From Tabrizicola oligotrophica (GTDB lineage: Bacteria; Pseudomonadota; Alphaproteobacteria; Rhodobacterales; Rhodobacteraceae), in contig NZ_JAAIVJ010000002.1 of NCBI RefSeq assembly GCF_011008935.1, positions 186,001 to 250,000 on the forward strand: a DNA stretch of 64,000 nucleotides, read 5' to 3'. The notes under the pieces were generated by a model that searched no databases, was not told the DNA's origin, and was given only the letters and a program-made list of their open reading frames with translations. Below are positions 14,861 through 25,900 of the stretch, one piece after another; the stretch's first letter is position 1; each line of letters starts with the position of its first letter. The translations under genes and the position numbers were made by a program.

Positions 14861-16221
14861 CCACGCTCACCTTTCGGATTGACCCAGAGTAGCAGGATCA
14901 ACGCGAGCAGGAAAAGCAGGATGACGGGCGCGATGCCCATTCTTGCCGATTGGCTGAACCATGTCGCCACCGCGACCAATCCCGGCGTCAGAAAGCTGGC
15001 GACCTTGCCAGACAGCGCGAACATGCCAAAAGCCTCGGTTGCCCGGTCTGGGGTGGTGTGGCGGAGCAGCATGGTGCGGCTGGAGGCCTGCAGCGGGCCG
15101 CCGGCGCCGCCGATCAGCGCGCCGCAGATGAAGAAGATGATGTCGGGCGTCGAGGAGGCCGGATCAAGCGGCAGGCCCCAGATCTGGTCGCGGTCCATCC
15201 CGACGACCAGCGTACAGACCACCAGAAGCACCACGATCGACCAGACGATCACCGGTTTCGGCCCGCGGTTGCTGTCCATCTTGCCGGCGATCCAGCTGGT
15301 CAGCACCGCCGTTGCCCCGCCGACGATGCCAAAGATGCCGATCTGCGTCACCTCCCAGTTCAGCACGTTCGAGGCATAGATGCCGCCAAAGGTGTAAAGC
15401 CCGTTCAGCGCATCGCGGTAGAACAGCGACGAGCCGAGATAGGCCGCAAGGCTCTTGCGAAAGCGCAGGCCGCGGATGAACTCGGCGACGCTGGCCAAGG
15501 CCGCGCCCAGATGCACGCGGCCCGGCGCGACCTTGGGTTCCTTCACCCACAGCACGAAGGGGATCATGAACACCAGATACCAGATGGCCGAAAACGGCCC
15601 GACAAAGCGGGTGCCCTCGCGCGCCTCGGGGTCAAGGCCGAACAGCGGCTCGCGTCCGATCAGGGTGGTGCCGTTGCCGCCCTCGGCGAAAAACAGCAGC
15701 ATGGTGAACAGGGCGACCAGCCCGCCCAGATAACCAAAGGCAAAGCCCGATCCGGAAATCTTGCCCATGTCGTCGCCTTCCGAAAGGCTGGGCATCAGCG
15801 CATTGGTAAAGACGGTTGCGAATTCCATCGACAGGAAGGCCATGCCGAAGAAGAACATCGCCCAACGCAACGTGCCAATCTCGCCCCCCGGTGCCACATA
15901 CCACAGCGCAGCCGAAGACCCGATGTAAAGGGCCGAAAAGAACCAGACCCAGACCAGCCGCTTGCCCGTGCCATCGGCGATCGCGCCCAGAATCGGCGCC
16001 ATGACCAGAATGACCAGCGAGGCAAGGAACAAGCCGAAGGCCCAATAGCTTTGCGCGGCGGCCTTGGCGGCCTCTTCGTCCATGCCGGCGCCCATGAAAT
16101 AGCCGCGCGCCACCTCGCCGAAATAGGGGCCGAAGATGAAGGTCAGGAGAAGCGTGTTGACCGGCTGGCTTGCCCAGTCAAAAAACCACCAACCCCAAAT
16201 GCGCTTGCCTTGCGAAACCAT
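14857..16221 (-). CDS. MFS transporter, UMF1 (Atg22-like) family
   Basis: This 454-residue, roughly 12-TM permease begins MVSQGKRIWGWWFFDWASQP, the typical UMF1 N-terminus. It later shows APILGAIADGTGKR near residue 85 and NSRTMLLRH-like features (LQASSRTMLLRHTTPDRATEAFGMFALSGK) in the second half. The substrate is unknown for bacterial members; vacuolar Atg22 exports amino acids. A GAGGGGG ribosome-binding site supports this start; the frame is open further upstream without homologous sequence. It precedes mepA with overlap and follows the thioesterase gene by 95 bases. Confidence 0.88.
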   Translation of the reverse strand: MVSQGKRIWGWWFFDWASQPVNTLLLTFIFGPYFGEVARGYFMGAGMDEEAAKAAAQSYWAFGLFLASLVILVMAPILGAIADGTGKRLVWVWFFSALYIGSSAALWYVAPGGEIGTLRWAMFFFGMAFLSMEFATVFTNALMPSLSEGDDMGKISGSGFAFGYLGGLVALFTMLLFFAEGGNGTTLIGREPLFGLDPEAREGTRFVGPFSAIWYLVFMIPFVLWVKEPKVAPGRVHLGAALASVAEFIRGLRFRKSLAAYLGSSLFYRDALNGLYTFGGIYASNVLNWEVTQIGIFGIVGGATAVLTSWIAGKMDSNRGPKPVIVWSIVVLLVVCTLVVGMDRDQIWGLPLDPASSTPDIIFFICGALIGGAGGPLQASSRTMLLRHTTPDRATEAFGMFALSGKVASFLTPGLVAVATWFSQSARMGIAPVILLFLLALILLLWVNPKGERG

Positions 16222-16316
16222 CGCGTCCCCCTCCTGCGGCCCGTTCGCGGCCCTGGACCGGGATAAGGCCCGAAACCGGGCGGGCTGGCAAGGGGAGGGC
16301 TTCGCGGCGGGAAGGC

Positions 16317-16877
16317 TCAGCGCGCCACAGTTGCCCGCGCCGCCTCGGGCAGGGCCGGCGGCCAGACGCGCCCCGCGTCCCCGGCGATCCAGGTCTTGAC
16401 CCAATCGGGCAGGTCCGGGCTTCGCACCGGCTGGCCCAGCGCCTCCAGCACCTCTTGCGGCGGCACCATGCCGCCCTTGCGGATGAAGGCCGACCGCAAC
16501 AGCATCGAGGCCGTGCAGTCGCCATCGCGCCAGAAGCTTTGCTCCAGATAGACAAAGCGGTCGTCCCAGCCAAGGACGCGGCTGACCTGTGTCAGCTTCT
16601 GCAACAGCGTCACGCGGCGGCGGTAACGGGTGGAATTGCCCGCCACCGTGATGCCCCAGCCCTTCGCCTTGGCCACGCGGCCAAACCCCATCCGCACCGA
16701 CATCGGGATGCGGCCCAGATCGAACAGCGTCAGGGTGCGGCCGTTGTTCAACTCGCGCCAGGGGTCCAGGTCCCAGGGCCAGATGCGATGGGTGCTGATG
16801 TGAGGCTCCAGAATCGCCAGAGGCGGCGCCTTGCGGAACTTCCACATTTCCTTGGCCATGCGGAGATAGGGATACAT
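16317..16877 (-). CDS. Thioesterase-family protein (4HBT-like, Them6-type)
   Basis: This 186-residue protein probably has the hot-dog fold. It shows DLDPWRELNNGRTLTLFDLGR near residue 50 (position of the family's acidic catalytic residue), GWGITVAGNSTRYRRRVTLLQKL and FVYLEQSFWRDGDCTASMLLRSAF. Likely role: hydrolysis of an acyl-CoA, substrate unknown. AAAAGGAGGCGCCGC before the ATG at 16877 is a near-ideal ribosome-binding site and decides the start over a longer in-frame alternative. First gene of the minus-strand run to the phytase-like gene. Confidence 0.82.
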   Translation of the reverse strand: MYPYLRMAKEMWKFRKAPPLAILEPHISTHRIWPWDLDPWRELNNGRTLTLFDLGRIPMSVRMGFGRVAKAKGWGITVAGNSTRYRRRVTLLQKLTQVSRVLGWDDRFVYLEQSFWRDGDCTASMLLRSAFIRKGGMVPPQEVLEALGQPVRSPDLPDWVKTWIAGDAGRVWPPALPEAARATVAR

Positions 16878-17006
16878 GCGGCGCCTCCTTTTCCCGCTGC
16901 CTGCCCACCGCCGCGACAAAGGTCAAGCGGAACGCTACGGCAGGCGTCCCTTGCGCTTCTGGGGGTCTCGCATTACCCATACCACAACAGATTGTAGGTG
17001 CCCCGC

Positions 17007-17294
17007 ATGACCTCGCTTCTCCAGATCGTCCTGATGCTGATCCATGTCGCCAAATGGATCGTGCTTGCCCATGTCATCATGAGCTGGCTCATCAACTTCA
17101 ACGTGCTGAACCTGCGGCAGCCGCTGGTCTGGCAACTCTGGAACGGGTTGAACCGGGTTCTGGAGCCGGTCTACTCGCGCATTCGCCGGATCCTGCCGCC
17201 GACCGCAGGGATCGACTTTGCCCCTCTGGCGGCGCTGCTGGCGGTCTTTGCCGCCGAAATTGTGATTTCAAACAATCTTTACGCCTTCGGGTGA
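17007..17294 (+). CDS. YggT-family membrane protein
   Basis: This 95-residue protein has two hydrophobic helices (LLQIVLMLIHVAKWIVLAHV and LAALLAVFAAEIVISNNL) around a short loop with NRVLEPVYSRIRRILP, the YggT signature. Members are small inner-membrane proteins linked to membrane or division functions and osmotic tolerance; the exact role is unclear. A GTG nine bases upstream is an alternative start. recQ begins 12 bases after the stop, so the two are probably co-transcribed. Confidence 0.88.
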   Translation: MTSLLQIVLMLIHVAKWIVLAHVIMSWLINFNVLNLRQPLVWQLWNGLNRVLEPVYSRIRRILPPTAGIDFAPLAALLAVFAAEIVISNNLYAFG

Positions 17295-17305
17295 TACCTT
17301 CCCCC

Positions 17306-19354
<2,049 letters not shown>

Positions 19355-19386
19355 TCCGGGCCAGTTTGCCCGCAATGGAGACCCCG

Positions 19387-20172
19387 ATGCTGACCGTGAT
19401 TTCCCCCGCCAAGCGGCTGAACGAAAAGCCCCATCTCCTGCCGCCGGGGATTGACCTGACGGTGCCGGAGTTTCTGACCGATGCAGCCAGGCTCGCCACA
19501 CTGGCGCGCGGGCTTTCGGCCCGCGATCTTTGCGCGCTGATGGACATTTCGCCCAAGCTCGGGGACCTGAACCGCGACCGCTTCGCCGCCTTTGACGCCA
19601 AGGCCCCCGGTCAGCCGGCGGCCTTTCTTTTTGATGGCGATACCTACGCGGGTCTTGAGGCGCGACGGATGGAGTCCGACACGCTGCGCTGGGCGCAGGG
19701 CCATCTGCGGATTCTGTCCGGGCTTTATGGCCTTTTGCGCCCGCTGGATGGCATCCAGCCCTATCGCTTGGAAATGGGTGCGCGGTTGGCGAACCCGAAG
19801 GGGCCGGACCTCTACCATTGGTGGGGCAAGAAGCCGGCGCTGGCCTTGAAGGCGCGCGCAGCCGAGGTCGGGGCGAAGGTCCTGGTGAATTGCGCGTCGG
19901 CCGAATATTTCGGGGCGGTGGATGTGAAGGCCCTCGGTCTGCCCGTCCTCACACCCGTCTTTCTTGAGGAAAAGGCTGGAGAGGCCAGGATCGTCTCCTT
20001 CTGGGCCAAGAAGGCGCGCGGGGCGATGGCCCGCTTCATTGCGGAAAACCACCTGACCGACGCGGCCGACCTGCGCGGCTTCTCGACCGGCGGTTATGCC
20101 TTTGCCGCAGATCAATCGGACGATGCGCGTCTGGTGTTCCGCCGCCCCGCACCCGCAGTCGAAGCTGCCTGA
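19387..20172 (+). CDS. yaaA: Peroxide stress protein YaaA (DUF328)
   Basis: This 261-residue protein, like E. coli YaaA, limits free iron and DNA damage during hydrogen peroxide stress. Family marks are MLTVISPAKRLN at the start, FLFDGDTYAGL, HLRILSGLYGLLRPLDGIQPYRLEMG and LVNCASAEYFGAV. The start at 19387 (GGAG five bases upstream) matches relatives; ATG 19375 and TTG 19366 are in-frame alternatives. It follows recQ by 32 bases and may share its transcript. Confidence 0.92.
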   Translation: MLTVISPAKRLNEKPHLLPPGIDLTVPEFLTDAARLATLARGLSARDLCALMDISPKLGDLNRDRFAAFDAKAPGQPAAFLFDGDTYAGLEARRMESDTLRWAQGHLRILSGLYGLLRPLDGIQPYRLEMGARLANPKGPDLYHWWGKKPALALKARAAEVGAKVLVNCASAEYFGAVDVKALGLPVLTPVFLEEKAGEARIVSFWAKKARGAMARFIAENHLTDAADLRGFSTGGYAFAADQSDDARLVFRRPAPAVEAA

Positions 20173-20227
20173 AGGCCGCGCCTCGTCGGATTTCATCCGC
20201 TCGCTGCGAAACGGGCCAGCCCGGGGA

Positions 20228-22777
20228 TCAGGCGGCCGTTTCCGCGGCGACGGCAATCGGCAAGGCATCGGCCGGACAGAAATCCGCCAGCGTTGCGGTG
20301 ATCGCCTGCTTGCGCAGCGGCTTGGTCATGTAGCGGTCAATCCCCGCCGCAAGTATGGCCTCGGCGTCGCCTTCCATCGCATGGGCGGTCAGGGCCACGA
20401 TCGGCACATGCGCCGCGCCTTCGGCGGCGCGGATGGCGCGGGCGGCCTCGCGGCCGTCCATTTCGGGCATGGAAATATCCATGAAGATCATGTCGGGCCT
20501 GAAACTTTGCCACAGTTCCACCGCCTCGCGCCCATTGCCGGCAAAGACCAGATCAATGTCGATGTCGCGCACCATCTTCTGGAACACCAGCTGGTTGGTG
20601 CGGTTGTCTTCGGCGGTAAGCACCCGCATCTTGCGGGCCTCGCGCGCTGGGGGCGGGGGCAGGGCGGGCACGATTTCCTCGGTCTCCTCGTCGCCGGAGA
20701 TGGCCTGCAAATGTCGGTAAAGCTCGGCCCGCAGGACCGGTTTCTGCAGGATCGCCGCGAGATGCGCCGCCCGGCCGCTTTCCCGGGCATTGGCGGGGCT
20801 GGAGGACAAAAGCACCAAGGGCACCGGATTGCCCATGGCCCGGATGTTTTCGGCCAGTTGCAGCCCGTCCATCTCCGGCATGTCGTGGTCGGTGATCACC
20901 ACATCGAACTGCCCGGTTTCCAGCGCGACTATGGCCTCGGCCCCCGAGCGGCAGAGCGTCACGCTGATGCCACAGGGCACCAGCTGACGTTCCAGAATGG
21001 TGCGGTTGATGAACTGGTCGTCGACCACCAGCCCGCGCTTGATGTGGATCGGGCGGCGCGGCGGCGCGGCGGCCTCGGCCACCGGCAGGGACAGGCGGAA
21101 GCCGAAACAGGAGCCCTTGCCGATCTCGCTGTCGACCCAGACTGCGCCCTCCATCCGTTCGATCAGGCGCTGGGTGATGGCAAGGCCAAGGCCCGTGCCT
21201 TCGAACTTGCGGTTCGACTGGCTTTCCACCTGATTGAACTCGCCAAAGATGTGGTCAAGGTTGTCGGGCGCGATGCCGATGCCGGTATCCTCCACCGTGA
21301 CATGCAGTTGCTGGCGGCCCGGGCTGTCCTCCAGCCCGACGACGCGCACCAGAACATGACCCTTTTCGGTGAACTTCACCGCATTGCCGACCAGATTGGT
21401 CAGCACCTGCCTGAGCCGCCCCGGATCACCGACATAGCGGGTGGGCAGGAACATGTCGAAGTCGATCATCAGGTCGATGCCCTTCTCCCGCGCGCGCGGT
21501 TGCAGAAGCATCGTGACTTCGTGGATGGTACGCTCCAGATCGAAAGGTTCGGGGTGAAGCGTCATCCGTTCAGCCTCGAGCTTCGAATAGTCGAGAATGT
21601 CGTTGATGATGACCAGAAGCGCCTCACCCGAGGAACGGATGGTTTCAGCGAACAGCCGCTGCTCTTCGCTGAGAGCGGTGTCGCACAGCAGTTCGGCCAT
21701 GCCGACGACGCCGTTCATCGGCGTGCGGATTTCGTGCGACATGTTGGCGAGAAAGGCCGATTTGGCGCGGTTCGCCGCCTCGGCCTCGGCCCTTGCGGCC
21801 TCAAGCGCGGCCTGTTGTTCGCGTTGCTGGCTGATGTCGCGGCGCAGGCCGACGCGGCCGCCGTCAGGGGTGCGGTGGTCATGTTCTTCAATCCAGCGAC
21901 CATCGGATAGCTGACATTCCGAGACGCCATCGGCCACCCGGAGCTGATCGAGCCGCTCGGCCAGCCAATCCTCCTCGCGGCCCACGGCTTCGGGAACATG
22001 GCCGTTGCGCAGGCCGTGGCGCAAAAGCTCTTCGAAGGCGACGCCGGGCACCATCGCCTCGGCGCTGTCGCGGAACATATCGCGGTAGCGTTGATTGAAG
22101 GCCAAGAGGCGTTCCTCCCTGTCAAAAAGCACAAAGCCATCGGGGATCGCCTCGATCGCGGCCCAGATGCGCATCTCTTCGGTGATGTTGAGCGCGAGGC
22201 TGACCATGCCGCCATCGCGCGCGCGCCGGTCGATCAGGCGCACCCAGACGCCGCCGCGGAACTGCACGACCACGGGGTCGATTTCCCCGGCCAGCCAGCG
22301 CGACTGCATGCGGGCGCACCAGTCAGCCGGCAGCTCATCGCCGAGTTCCACCAGCCCGCCGTGGCTGGCGGCATGCAGGATGTCGCCATAGCTGGCGCCG
22401 ACGATGATGTCGCTGCCGCGAAAGGCGGCGAGATAGGCGGTGTTCGCGGCGACAAGCCGCTGGTCGGCGTCAAAGACCGCAAAGCCATCCGGGATGGTGT
22501 CGATCGAATCCCACAACCGGCGTTCTGCCATGACAGCGGCGCTTTGCGCCCGGTCAAGATCGCCCAGAACCCGGCTGTTCTGGCCCTTCAGAAGTTCGGC
22601 TTCGGTCAGGGCGGATTTTACCACCTGCCGCTGTTCGACGATCTGGTCCGACAACGCGCGGGCGTGTCGGGCAAGTTTTTCGTTGGCCGCAAAGAGTTCA
22701 CGGCTCTTCTGTTCCAGCAAGCGTTCCGCCGCCAGCCTTGCCCGCCGTTCCCTTGCCAGCCTTTCCCCGATGTCCAT
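20228..22777 (-). CDS. Hybrid histidine kinase: coiled coil, two PAS, HisKA, HATPase, two receiver domains
   Basis: This 849-residue soluble kinase has no membrane segment. A coiled coil spans about 1-90, PAS-like domains about 90-195 and 205-315, and HisKA has the phosphoacceptor His348 in MSHEIRTPMNG. HATPase motifs are NLVGNAVKFTEKG, EDTGIGI and GTGLGLAI (465-545). REC1 has phosphoacceptor Asp630 in ITDHDMPEMDG and Lys679; REC2 has Asp767 in FMDISMPEMDG and Lys819. Two intact receivers without an Hpt domain suggest phosphorelay to a separate Hpt protein. The start MDIGERLARERR is chosen over open upstream sequence. It diverges from the macroglobulin gene; the signal sensed is unknown. Confidence 0.9.
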   Translation of the reverse strand: MDIGERLARERRARLAAERLLEQKSRELFAANEKLARHARALSDQIVEQRQVVKSALTEAELLKGQNSRVLGDLDRAQSAAVMAERRLWDSIDTIPDGFAVFDADQRLVAANTAYLAAFRGSDIIVGASYGDILHAASHGGLVELGDELPADWCARMQSRWLAGEIDPVVVQFRGGVWVRLIDRRARDGGMVSLALNITEEMRIWAAIEAIPDGFVLFDREERLLAFNQRYRDMFRDSAEAMVPGVAFEELLRHGLRNGHVPEAVGREEDWLAERLDQLRVADGVSECQLSDGRWIEEHDHRTPDGGRVGLRRDISQQREQQAALEAARAEAEAANRAKSAFLANMSHEIRTPMNGVVGMAELLCDTALSEEQRLFAETIRSSGEALLVIINDILDYSKLEAERMTLHPEPFDLERTIHEVTMLLQPRAREKGIDLMIDFDMFLPTRYVGDPGRLRQVLTNLVGNAVKFTEKGHVLVRVVGLEDSPGRQQLHVTVEDTGIGIAPDNLDHIFGEFNQVESQSNRKFEGTGLGLAITQRLIERMEGAVWVDSEIGKGSCFGFRLSLPVAEAAAPPRRPIHIKRGLVVDDQFINRTILERQLVPCGISVTLCRSGAEAIVALETGQFDVVITDHDMPEMDGLQLAENIRAMGNPVPLVLLSSSPANARESGRAAHLAAILQKPVLRAELYRHLQAISGDEETEEIVPALPPPPAREARKMRVLTAEDNRTNQLVFQKMVRDIDIDLVFAGNGREAVELWQSFRPDMIFMDISMPEMDGREAARAIRAAEGAAHVPIVALTAHAMEGDAEAILAAGIDRYMTKPLRKQAITATLADFCPADALPIAVAAETAA

Positions 22778-22950
22778 CCGTCCATCCTGCACGAAATCCG
22801 CAGCGCCTTCGGGCCGCTGCGCCCGGCCAGACTGACGGAACATTGTGAATACGCGCTTAACGGGTTTTCCTTTTGTTGCGTGAACTTCGCTTGCTTGCAC
22901 GAAGGGCGGCATGCGAAACTCGGGCCGAGTTCAGACTCGGGAGATTTCAC

Positions 22951-25900
22951 ATGCGGGCATTTCGAATTCTGGCCCTGGCCGGGGCCATTTCGGCATTGTG
23001 TCTTGCCGCTGCCGGCGGGCTATCCGCCCAGCCCCTGATCCCCGAGCGCCGGCTGGTCCTGACCGAGAACACCGACCTTCCGGGCGGCGATCTGCAGTCG
23101 ATCTTCGACACCACGATCGAGGCCTGCGAGCGCGCCTGCCTGACCAATCCGGCCTGCACGGCCTTCACCTTCAACACCCGCAAGGCCGCCTGTTTCCCGA
23201 AGTCGCAGCCGGGAGAGGCCGAGGCCTTCTCGGGCGCCCTGTCCGGCTTTGTGATCGCGGCCGAAGCCGGGGCGGCGGATCGTGCCGGAACCCGCGCGGA
23301 CGAACTGACATTCGTGCAACCCTGGGAGCTTCAGGGAATCCTTGAACAGGCCGGAAACCTTGGCAACGCCCATGTCACCGGGCCCTTCACCGCCGAGGAC
23401 CATTTCCGCTCCGCCGCCGAGGCCGAAGCCAATGGCGACCCGGCGACGGCCAGCCGGTTTGTCGGCGCCGGGCTGAACCTGACCGATGCAGCCGCCGATT
23501 GGGCCGAGTATTCCCGGCTGCTTTACGAGGCCGGCCTGCAGGACCAGAACAACCGCCGCCAGTATCACGAACAGTCCTATCAGGCCGCCGTGAATGCCTA
23601 TCTGCGGGCGGATGGCGCGGCCTTGCAGCATACGATCCTTGTCGGGATGGGGCAGGCGCTGGAGGCGATCGACCGCGGCCGGGACACGGTGCAGGCGCTG
23701 CGTCTGGCACAAAGCCTGCAGATGCGCGACGACACCGCAGCGGCTTTGGAAGATGCCATCGGGAAATACGGTTTCCGCATCATCGACCATGAGGTTCAGG
23801 CCGATTCCGCCCGCCCGCGCCTTTGTGTCAATTTCTCCGAAGATCTGGTGAAATCGGGGGTCGATTACGCGACCTTCGTTCAGCTTCCTGCCCCTGATCT
23901 GACGGTCAGTTTCGACGGCTGGCGGCAGCTTTGCGTCGAGGGCGTCGCCCATGGCTCGCGCCAGACCGTGAGTTTCCGCGAAGGGCTGCCGGCGGCGGAT
24001 GGCCAGACGCTGGCAAAATCCATCGACATCACCGCTTATGTCCGTGACCGCAGCCCCGGTGTGCGCTTCCCCGGTCGCGGCTATGTCCTGCCGCGCAGCG
24101 ACGCCGTGGCGATCCCGGTGGAGACGGTGAACACCGACAAGCTGGAGCTTGCGCTTTTCCGCGTCACCGACCGCAACCTGCTGCGCTCGGTGCAGAATGG
24201 CTATCTCGGCCAGCCGATGATGGAGTTTCAGGAATATGATTTCTCCAGTCAGATCGGCACGGAAATCTGGACCGGCACGGCCACGGTGCCGCAAGAGGTC
24301 AACAGGGATCTGACCACCCGCCTGCCTCTGGCCGAGGCCTTGGCCGGCCAGCCGGCGGGGGTGTATGCGCTGCGCGCTGCGGTGCCCGGCGTCGATCCCT
24401 ATGTCGTGCCGGCAGGCTGGCAATGGTTCGTGGTATCGGACCTTGGGCTGACCACGCTTTCGGGCGTGGACGGGCTGCATGTCTTCGTCCGCAGTCTTGG
24501 CACGGCAGGCGCGAAAGAGGCGGTTTCGGTCGAGCTTCTGTCCAGGGCAAACGAGGTTCTGGCAACCGCCAGTACCGATGCCATGGGCTATGCCCGCTTT
24601 GATGCGGGACTGGCCTTGGGCAAAGGCTCTGCTGCACCGGCGATGGTGGTGGCCAAGGATGGCGCGGGCGACATGGCCTTCCTGTCACTGACCGACCCGG
24701 AGTTTGACCTTTCCGACCGCGGGGTGGAAGGGCGCGAAGCCGCGCCGCCGGTCGATGTGTTCCTCACCACAGACCGCGGTGCCTATCGGGCCGGTGAAAC
24801 GGTGTTTGCCACGGCCTTGGCGCGCGATCCGCAGGCGAGGGCGGTTGAGGGCCTGCCGCTGACCGCGATTCTGAAACGTCCCGACGGGGTGGAGTATTCC
24901 CGCGCGCTGGTGGGCGACGCCGGCGCAGGCGGCCATGTGTTCCAGCTGCCGATTGCAGGCTCCGCTCCGCGCGGCGTCTGGCGGCTGGAGGTGTTTGCCG
25001 ATCTGGAGGCGGATGCCCTGACGTCGAAAACCGTCCTCGTCGAGGATTTCCTGCCCGAACGCATCGACTTCGACCTTGACCTTGCGGCGGCAGAAATCCG
25101 GCTGCGCGATGCGCCCGATCTGACCCTTGCCGCCCGATATCTTTTTGGTGCGCCGGGCGCCGATCTGGCGGTGGAGGGCGAGGTCCTGCTGCGCACCGCC
25201 AAGGAACTGGACGGGTTCCCGGGCTACAGCTTTGGTCGCCATGACCAGCCTTTCGATGCGGTGATGGAACCCATCGCCCCGGCGCGTACGGACAGCAACG
25301 GCGCGGCTACGCTGGCTCTGGCCCTGCCCGCGGTCGAAGACCCCGGCCGCCCGGTTGAACTGCGTGCGACAGTCCGCGTCGCCGAAGGTTCGGGCCGCCC
25401 GGTCGAACGGCAGATCACCCGATTGCTCGCCCCCTCTGCGCCGATGATCGGTGTGAAGCCGCTGTTCGAAGATGTGGCGGCTGAGGGGAGCGAGGCGCGT
25501 TTCAGCCTTGTCGGCATCGGGCCTGACCTGAAACCGGCATCGATGAAGGCCCGCTACACCATCAACCGGATCGAGACCGAGTATCAGTGGTATCAACAGG
25601 GCGGCAACTGGAACTGGGAGCCGGTCACCTCGCGGCAGCGGGCCGGTGAGGGTGAGGTGTCCTTGGCCGGGCAGCCGGTGGAAATTGCCGTTCCGGTGCA
25701 ATGGGGCGAATATGAAATCCTGTTGGAAGGGCTGGATGGCGTGCCGGCCGCGACGTCGATCACCTTCTACGCCGGGTGGTATGGCGGCGCGGATGCCTCG
25801 GCAACGCCCGACATGCTGGAGCTGTCGCTCGACAAGCCCGCTTACAAGCCCGGCGACACCGCCACGCTGCGCGTTGTGCCACGGGCCGCGGGAACTGCCC

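Noticed and set aside
16222-16980. Long N-terminal extension of the UMF1 transporter
   Set aside because: The extension overlaps the thioesterase gene on the same strand in another frame. The thioesterase has an ideal ribosome-binding site, and the transporter has a family-typical start at 16221.
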